From positions 1 to 33,949 of the forward strand of contig USDK01000031.1 in assembly GCA_900553355.1 (NCBI GenBank): a stretch of 33,949 bases of DNA, read 5' to 3'. The notes below the pieces were generated by a model. It was given only the letters and a program-made list of their open reading frames with translations, searched no databases and had not been told where the DNA came from. Made by a program: the position numbers and the translations under genes. The stretch comes from an uncultured Lachnospiraceae bacterium (lineage in GTDB: Bacteria; Bacillota; Clostridia; Lachnospirales; Lachnospiraceae). Below are positions 29,237-33,949 of the stretch, in pieces. The first letter of the stretch is position 1, and every line of letters begins with the position of its first letter.

Positions 29237-29251
29237 AAAATGAAGTATACT
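29223..29251 (+). promoter_or_regulatory. Predicted internal promoter for mraY and downstream genes
   Basis: TTGAAA (29223-29228), a 17-bp spacer and TATACT (29246-29251) overlap the end of the second PBP gene, 48 bp upstream of mraY. It would keep mraY-murD-ftsW-ftsQ expressed even if transcription stops at the 27454 hairpin. Confidence 0.65.
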
Positions 29252-29298
29252 ATGTAAGGTTAAAATGAGAATTAACGGAAAAGATAAAGAGGTGGATT

Positions 29299-30255
29299 AT
29301 GGATTATACTGTATTTATTCCGGTACTGATCTCCTTTGCGCTGAGCGTGGTGATGGGACCGGTGATCATCCCGATACTGAGAAAACTGAAGATGGGGCAG
29401 ACAGAGCGTGTAGACGGTGTGCAGTCACATCTGAAAAAAGCAGGGACTCCCACCATGGGAGGCGTGATCATTCTGCTCGCTGTAGTGATCACATCCGTAT
29501 TTTATATTCCCAGTCATCCGAAGATCATTCCGATCCTGTTTGTGACCCTTGGGTTTGGACTGATCGGTTTCCTGGACGACTATCTGAAGGTTGTGATGAA
29601 GCGGTCTGACGGACTGTATCCGAAGCAGAAGATGGCCTTGCAGATTGTAGTGACCGCGATTTTTGCATTTTATCTGGTGAAGTTTACGGATGTCTCTCTG
29701 GCGATGCTGATTCCGTTTTCAGGAGGACAGTACCTGAATATCGGCTGGCTTGCAATCCCGCTTTTGTTCTTTGCGGTGATCGGTACAGTAAACGGGGTCA
29801 ATTTTACAGATGGTCTGGACGGACTGGCGTCAAGCGTTACAGTGCTTGTGGCTACATTCTTTACAGTGGTGGCTTTGGGAACAGACAGTGGCATCTCCCC
29901 GGTCACCTGTGCGGTGGTAGGAGCGCTGCTTGGTTTCCTTTTGTTTAATGTATATCCGGCAAGTGTATTTATGGGAGATACGGGTTCTCTGGCGCTTGGA
30001 GGATTTGTGGCGTCCACGGCCTATATGCTGCAGATGCCCATCTTTATCATCATTGTCGGACTGATCTATCTGGTAGAGGTATTGTCCGTTATCATCCAGG
30101 TCACATATTTTAAGAAAACCGGCGGAAAAAGGATTTTTAAAATGGCGCCGATACATCATCATTTTGAGCTGTGCGGATGGTCAGAGACAAGAGTTGTGGC
30201 AGTTTTTTCGATCATTACTGCAATCCTGTGTCTGATTGCACTGATGGCAATGTAG
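29299..30255 (+). CDS. mraY: Phospho-N-acetylmuramoyl-pentapeptide transferase MraY
   Basis: The product has 318 residues (GAGGTGG upstream) with about ten membrane segments. Signatures are TPTMGG (50-55), GFLDDYLKV with Asp93/Asp94, NFTDGLDGLASS, FMGDTGSLALGG and the late APIHHHFEL. It transfers phospho-MurNAc-pentapeptide from UDP to undecaprenyl phosphate, making lipid I at the inner face of the membrane. murD follows after 13 bp. Confidence 0.97.
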   Translation: MDYTVFIPVLISFALSVVMGPVIIPILRKLKMGQTERVDGVQSHLKKAGTPTMGGVIILLAVVITSVFYIPSHPKIIPILFVTLGFGLIGFLDDYLKVVMKRSDGLYPKQKMALQIVVTAIFAFYLVKFTDVSLAMLIPFSGGQYLNIGWLAIPLLFFAVIGTVNGVNFTDGLDGLASSVTVLVATFFTVVALGTDSGISPVTCAVVGALLGFLLFNVYPASVFMGDTGSLALGGFVASTAYMLQMPIFIIIVGLIYLVEVLSVIIQVTYFKKTGGKRIFKMAPIHHHFELCGWSETRVVAVFSIITAILCLIALMAM

Positions 30256-30268
30256 GAGGAAGAAATCA

Positions 30269-31624
30269 ATGGAAGTAAATGGGAAAAAGGTGCTGGTATT
30301 CGGTGCAGGGATCAGCGGAGTCGGCGCAGCGAAACTTCTGGAAGAGCATCAGGCAGAAGTGATCCTCTATGATGGAAATCAGAAGCTGGATGAAGAAGAA
30401 ATGAAAAAGCAGCTGGGAGAGAAAAGTAACGTCCGGGTGCTGCTGGGAGAACTCCCGGGAGAGGTAGAAGAGACGCTCGATATGGCGGTATTAAGTCCCG
30501 GGGTTCCGACAGATCTTCCGGTGGTCCGCCATATGGAGTCGGAAGGTGTGACCATCATCGGTGAGATTGAGCTTGCCTATGAGTTCGGAAAAGGAGACGT
30601 GCTTGCGATCACTGGAACCAATGGAAAGACGACTACCACCTCACTTCTTGGTGAGATCATGAAGAAGGCAAGAAGTGAAGTATATGTGGTGGGAAATATC
30701 GGCAATCCTTATACCTCCGTTGCAGGACAGATGACGGATCAGGCAGTTACGGTAGCAGAAGTTTCCAGTTTCCAGCTGGAGACGATCGATATGTTCCGCC
30801 CGAAGGTGAGCGCTATCTTAAATATCACGCCGGATCACTTGAACCGGCACCATACGATGGAGGCCTATATCCAGGCAAAGGAAAATATAGCCAGAAATCA
30901 AAGGGAAGAAGATTACTGTATTTTAAATTATGAAGACGAAGTGACCCGGGAATTTGGCAGGAAAGTAAAAGCAAAGGTTCTATATTTCAGCAGCCAGCGT
31001 AAACTAGAAGAAGGAATCTATCTTGAGGATGGAAAGATTGTCTGCAGCCTGGAAGGAAAAAAGGAAATCATCTGCCATATAGATGAATTACAGATTCTTG
31101 GAACCCATAACCATGAAAATGTGATGGCGGCCGCTGGCATGGCTTATGTATACGGAGTGCCGGTGGATACGATCCGCAGGGGCGTGAAGGAATTCCGGGG
31201 CGTGGAGCACAGGATCGAGTATGTGACGGAGAAAAACGGCGTTGCTTACTATAATGATTCCAAGGGGACCAATCCGGATGCGGCAATTAAAGGAATCCAG
31301 GCCATGAACCGGCCGACGGTCCTGATCGGAGGCGGATACGACAAAGATTCCGAATACACAGAGTGGATCAACAGTTTTGACGGTAAAGTGAAAAAGCTGA
31401 TCCTGCTGGGAGAAACCCGGGAAAAGATCGCACAGGATGCCAGAAAGTGTGGATTCCTGGATTATATGTTTGCAGATAGTTTTGAGGAGGCTGTAAATAT
31501 GGCTGTAGAACAGGCGTCTCCTGGAGATGCGGTACTGCTTTCTCCGGCCTGTGCCAGCTGGGATATGTTTCCAAGTTATGAGGTACGAGGAGATAAGTTT
31601 AAAGAGATCGTAAATTCCTTATAA
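30269..31624 (+). CDS. murD: UDP-N-acetylmuramoyl-L-alanine--D-glutamate ligase MurD
   Basis: The product has 451 residues (GGAGGAAG upstream). An N-terminal Rossmann-type domain (VLVFGAGISGVGAAKLL, residues 8-24) is followed by the ATP-binding ITGTNGKTTTT (residues 114-124), the LNITPDHLNRH motif and the C-terminal ligase domain (YYNDSKGTNPDAA, LLSPACASWDMF). It adds D-Glu to UDP-MurNAc-L-Ala in the cytoplasm. It is flanked by mraY and ftsW, the conserved order. Confidence 0.97.
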   Translation: MEVNGKKVLVFGAGISGVGAAKLLEEHQAEVILYDGNQKLDEEEMKKQLGEKSNVRVLLGELPGEVEETLDMAVLSPGVPTDLPVVRHMESEGVTIIGEIELAYEFGKGDVLAITGTNGKTTTTSLLGEIMKKARSEVYVVGNIGNPYTSVAGQMTDQAVTVAEVSSFQLETIDMFRPKVSAILNITPDHLNRHHTMEAYIQAKENIARNQREEDYCILNYEDEVTREFGRKVKAKVLYFSSQRKLEEGIYLEDGKIVCSLEGKKEIICHIDELQILGTHNHENVMAAAGMAYVYGVPVDTIRRGVKEFRGVEHRIEYVTEKNGVAYYNDSKGTNPDAAIKGIQAMNRPTVLIGGGYDKDSEYTEWINSFDGKVKKLILLGETREKIAQDARKCGFLDYMFADSFEEAVNMAVEQASPGDAVLLSPACASWDMFPSYEVRGDKFKEIVNSL

Positions 31625-31637
31625 GGAGAGGCATAGA

Positions 31638-32720
31638 TTGAGTGAGCCCGGAAAAAGAAATTATGATATGACGATGATGGCGGCGCTGTTTCTGCTGGTC
31701 CTTTTCGGGCTGGTCATTTTATACAGCACCAGCGCCTACAATGGCGAAGTCAAGTTTCAGGACGCTTTTTATTATCTGAAAAAGCAGCTGTTTGCCACGG
31801 CTCTTGGGATAGCAGGGATGTATGCGGTGTCCCGGATTGATTATCATCTGTGGCGCCGTGCGGCGACGGCCGGATATCTGGCGGCAATTCTTTTATCAGT
31901 GGCGGTATTATTTGTAGGAGATGAATATAACGGGTCCAAAAGATGGCTGTCTTTGGGCCCGTTTTCTTTTCAGCCGTCAGAATTTGCCAAGGTGGCAGTT
32001 ATTCTTTTCCTGGCACATGTGATCACAAAAAATATTCAGAATATGGGGAAAATGCGGACGCTTCTGAAGATCATGACCATGATCCTGCCTGTCGTAGCCC
32101 TGGTGGGGGCAAGCAATTTAAGTACTGCGATCATTATTCTGGGAATCGCGGTTGTCCTTGTGTTTGTAGCCAGCCCAAAGTATGGACAGTTTGTGATCAT
32201 GGGAATTTTAGGGATCGGATTCATGGCGGTTTTTCTGGCGCTGGAAAGTTATCGTCTGGAGCGCATCGCCATCTGGAGAAATCCGGAAAACTATGAAAAG
32301 GGATACCAGACTCTGCAGGGCCTTTATGCCATCGGTTCCGGAGGCCTGTTTGGAAGAGGGCTTGGCCAGAGTGTACAGAAGCTTGGATTTGTGCCAGAGG
32401 CTCAGAATGATATGATTTTTTCGATCATCTGTGAAGAACTGGGACTTTTTGGAGCCGGAATGATTCTTCTTTTATTTCTGATCCTGATCTGGCGCTTCTA
32501 TGTGGTTGCATCCCGGGCAGAAGATCTGTTCGGCGCCCTGATTGCCTCGGGAGCTATGGCACATATGATGATTCAGGTGATCTTAAACATAGCGGTGGTG
32601 ACCAATACGATTCCCAACACAGGGATCACCCTTCCTTTCGTCAGTTACGGAGGAACATCGGTGGTGTTTCTCCTGTTGGAAATGGGGCTTGTATTCAGTG
32701 TGTCATCTTTGGTAAAATAG
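31638..32720 (+). CDS. ftsW: Septal peptidoglycan glycosyltransferase FtsW (SEDS family)
   Basis: The product has 360 residues from a TTG start with AAGGAG nine bases upstream. About ten membrane segments carry ILYSTSAYNG, SKRWLSLGPFSFQPSEFAKVA, SNLSTAIII, PEAQNDMIFSIICEELG (catalytic Asp258) and LPFVSYGGTSVV. The position between murD and ftsQ makes it the dcw FtsW. It polymerises septal glycan with a class B PBP. It is clearly related to the SEDS protein at 20908 but shorter at the N-terminus. No murG gene lies between it and ftsQ, unlike many dcw clusters. Confidence 0.95.
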   Translation: MSEPGKRNYDMTMMAALFLLVLFGLVILYSTSAYNGEVKFQDAFYYLKKQLFATALGIAGMYAVSRIDYHLWRRAATAGYLAAILLSVAVLFVGDEYNGSKRWLSLGPFSFQPSEFAKVAVILFLAHVITKNIQNMGKMRTLLKIMTMILPVVALVGASNLSTAIIILGIAVVLVFVASPKYGQFVIMGILGIGFMAVFLALESYRLERIAIWRNPENYEKGYQTLQGLYAIGSGGLFGRGLGQSVQKLGFVPEAQNDMIFSIICEELGLFGAGMILLLFLILIWRFYVVASRAEDLFGALIASGAMAHMMIQVILNIAVVTNTIPNTGITLPFVSYGGTSVVFLLLEMGLVFSVSSLVK

Positions 32721-32751
32721 AAAAAACAAATGGTAAGGGGAGTATATACAT

Positions 32752-33489
32752 ATGGGAAAAAGAAAAACACGGAGGAAGTCGCACAGGCTTTATGCCTTTG
32801 TAGTTCTGCTTCTTGCAGCGGCGATCCTCGTCCTGGGTATATTGATTCTTTTCTATGTACAGGAAATAGAGGTAGATGGAAACGAATACTGCACAGACCA
32901 GCAGATCATAGATACGGTTAAAAATGATAAATATTCGGTAAACACCCTGTATATTCTGGGGAAATATGCATTGGGAAAAGGAGAGACCCTGCCTTGTCTG
33001 GACAGTATGAAGGTCACCATGTCTGCACCCTGGGCGCTGAAGGTGAAGGTAAAAGAGAAACCGATCGTAGGCTATGTGCAAAGTGAAGACAGCTATGTCT
33101 ATTTTGATAAGGAGGGAATGGTGGTATCCAAGTCCACGGCCTTGATCGAGGGCCTGCCATGTATCGAGGGGATTAACGTAAAGGGAATCAAACTGTACAG
33201 CCAGCTGGAGAGCGAGGACAGTAAAATCTTTGAGGAGATTCTGGAAGCCTCTCAGGAGGTTGCAAAGTATGAGCTGAGTGTAGACCGGATCGTATGCCGG
33301 GAGGATCAGATTTATCTGTATATCGGCAAGGTGTACGTCAATCTTGGAAACAAGGTATCTTCTGATCAGGTGGCACAGATTTCTCCGATCCTGGAAAAGC
33401 TGGGAGATCAGGAAGGAACTCTTCATCTGGAAAACTATTCAGAGATGAGCGGAACAATTACCTTTGATATTGGAGAAATTCCGCAATAA
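32752..33489 (+). CDS. ftsQ: Cell division protein FtsQ/DivIB
   Basis: The product has 245 residues. A short basic cytoplasmic part (KRKTRRKSHR) is followed by one membrane segment (about 12-37, with VVLLLAAAILVLGILILFYV), a POTRA-type domain starting IEVDGNEYCTDQQIIDTV and the ACW-type segment APWALKVKVKEKPIVGYV, then a beta domain. This is the FtsQ/DivIB layout. It scaffolds FtsL and DivIC at the septum. It lies 31 bp after ftsW and before ftsZ; the usual ftsA gene between them is absent, as in many Clostridia. Confidence 0.93.
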   Translation: MGKRKTRRKSHRLYAFVVLLLAAAILVLGILILFYVQEIEVDGNEYCTDQQIIDTVKNDKYSVNTLYILGKYALGKGETLPCLDSMKVTMSAPWALKVKVKEKPIVGYVQSEDSYVYFDKEGMVVSKSTALIEGLPCIEGINVKGIKLYSQLESEDSKIFEEILEASQEVAKYELSVDRIVCREDQIYLYIGKVYVNLGNKVSSDQVAQISPILEKLGDQEGTLHLENYSEMSGTITFDIGEIPQ

Positions 33490-33514
33490 AATTAAGAAAA
33501 ATGAATAAACTCTA

Positions 33515-33543
33515 TTGATATTTTACACAAAAGTCTATATTAT
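33515..33543 (+). promoter_or_regulatory. Predicted ftsZ promoter
   Basis: TTGATA (33515-33520), a 17-bp spacer and TATTAT (33538-33543) lie in the ftsQ-ftsZ gap, giving ftsZ its own sigma-A promoter. Confidence 0.65.
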
Positions 33544-33548
33544 ATAGT

Positions 33549-33585
33549 ATATATGGCAAAGTGAACAGTTTCGTTGCCTATATAT
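33549..33585 (+). promoter_or_regulatory. Hairpin at the predicted 5' end of the ftsZ transcript
   Basis: ATATATGGCAA (33549-33559) pairs with TTGCC and ATATAT (33574-33585, one bulged T) across a 14-nt loop. It begins about where transcription should start, so it may stabilise the mRNA or bind a regulator. Confidence 0.45.
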
Positions 33586-33629
33586 GGGATGTATAATATA
33601 TAATAAGGATAACAAAGGAGGAGAAACCC

Positions 33630-33949
33630 TTGCTAGAGATTAAGACAAACGAATCAGAAGCGGCGGCAAAAATAATTGTTGTTGGAGTCGGCGGCGGCGG
33701 AAATAACGCTGTGAACCGGATGATCGACGAGCAGATTGCCGGCGTTGAGTTTATTGCTATTAATACAGATAAACAGGCACTTCAGTTATGTAAAGCTCCG
33801 ACATTGATGCAGATCGGAGATAAGATCACAAAAGGACTGGGCGCAGGAGCCAGACCTGAGATTGGAGAAAAGGCTGCCGAGGAAAGTGCAGAGGAGATAT
33901 CTGCTGCACTGAAAGGAGCAGATATGGTATTCGTCACCTGCGGTATGGG
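33630..33949 (+). CDS. ftsZ: Cell division protein FtsZ (3' partial, cut by window end)
   Basis: The start is TTG at 33630, with AAAGGAGGAG at 33614-33623. The visible 106 residues show the FtsZ N-terminus: KIIVVGVGGGGNNAVNRMI (nucleotide-binding loop), GVEFIAINTDKQAL, IGDKITKGLGAGARPEIG and FVTCGMG at the window end, where the GGGTGTG tubulin signature should follow. FtsZ polymerises with GTP into the division ring. Its own promoter and a 5' hairpin precede it. Confidence 0.97.
   Translation, partial: MLEIKTNESEAAAKIIVVGVGGGGNNAVNRMIDEQIAGVEFIAINTDKQALQLCKAPTLMQIGDKITKGLGAGARPEIGEKAAEESAEEISAALKGADMVFVTCGM

Overview
The window joins the right-hand part of a tailed-phage prophage (about 1 to 19,952) to host chromosome (about 19,953 to the end). 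The host looks like an endospore-forming Firmicute of the Clostridia, most likely Lachnospiraceae. The evidence is a cotJ spore-coat operon, a Gram-positive division and cell-wall (dcw) cluster with two class B PBPs and two FtsW-type SEDS proteins, strong GGAGG ribosome binding sites, several TTG starts, and phage proteins of the siphovirus type common in gut Clostridia. No species is claimed.

Prophage, left to right on the + strand: the 3' part of a MuF head-morphogenesis gene whose C-terminus is swapped for an AT-rich HExxH metallopeptidase-like domain, with a 60-residue gene coupled to it; a small unknown gene; a phage Prp protease; a leader with three repeated hairpins; scaffold and major capsid protein, both with N-terminal Prp cleavage motifs; head-tail connector genes and the major tail protein. 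Next comes an AT-rich accessory block (about 6,217-9,165): a PD-(D/E)XK nuclease-like protein, an autoregulated ribbon-helix-helix repressor, AntA and Rha regulators and a small frameshifted gene. Tail genes then resume: chaperone pair with a frameshift, tape measure, Dit, and a Tal fibre with collagen-like repeats. The lysis genes follow: XhlA-like protein, holin and endolysin. Integrase and early genes lie outside the window to the left.

The prophage right end lies inside cotJC. On the - strand, cotJA and cotJB are intact but cotJC breaks after about 65 residues at the phage junction. This resembles sporulation-gene-interrupting elements such as skin in sigK and SP-beta in spsM.

Host region on the + strand: an FtsW/SpoVE-like SEDS gene, a DegV-family gene, a small membrane protein, a terminator followed by a perfect 41-nt palindrome, then the dcw cluster mraZ-rsmH-ftsL-pbp-pbp-mraY-murD-ftsW-ftsQ-ftsZ (ftsZ is cut by the window end). 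Regulatory sequence is clear here: a sigma-A promoter followed by five AAGTGG repeats at 10-11 bp spacing before mraZ, a terminator-like hairpin that includes the RBS of the second PBP gene, and separate promoters before mraY and ftsZ.
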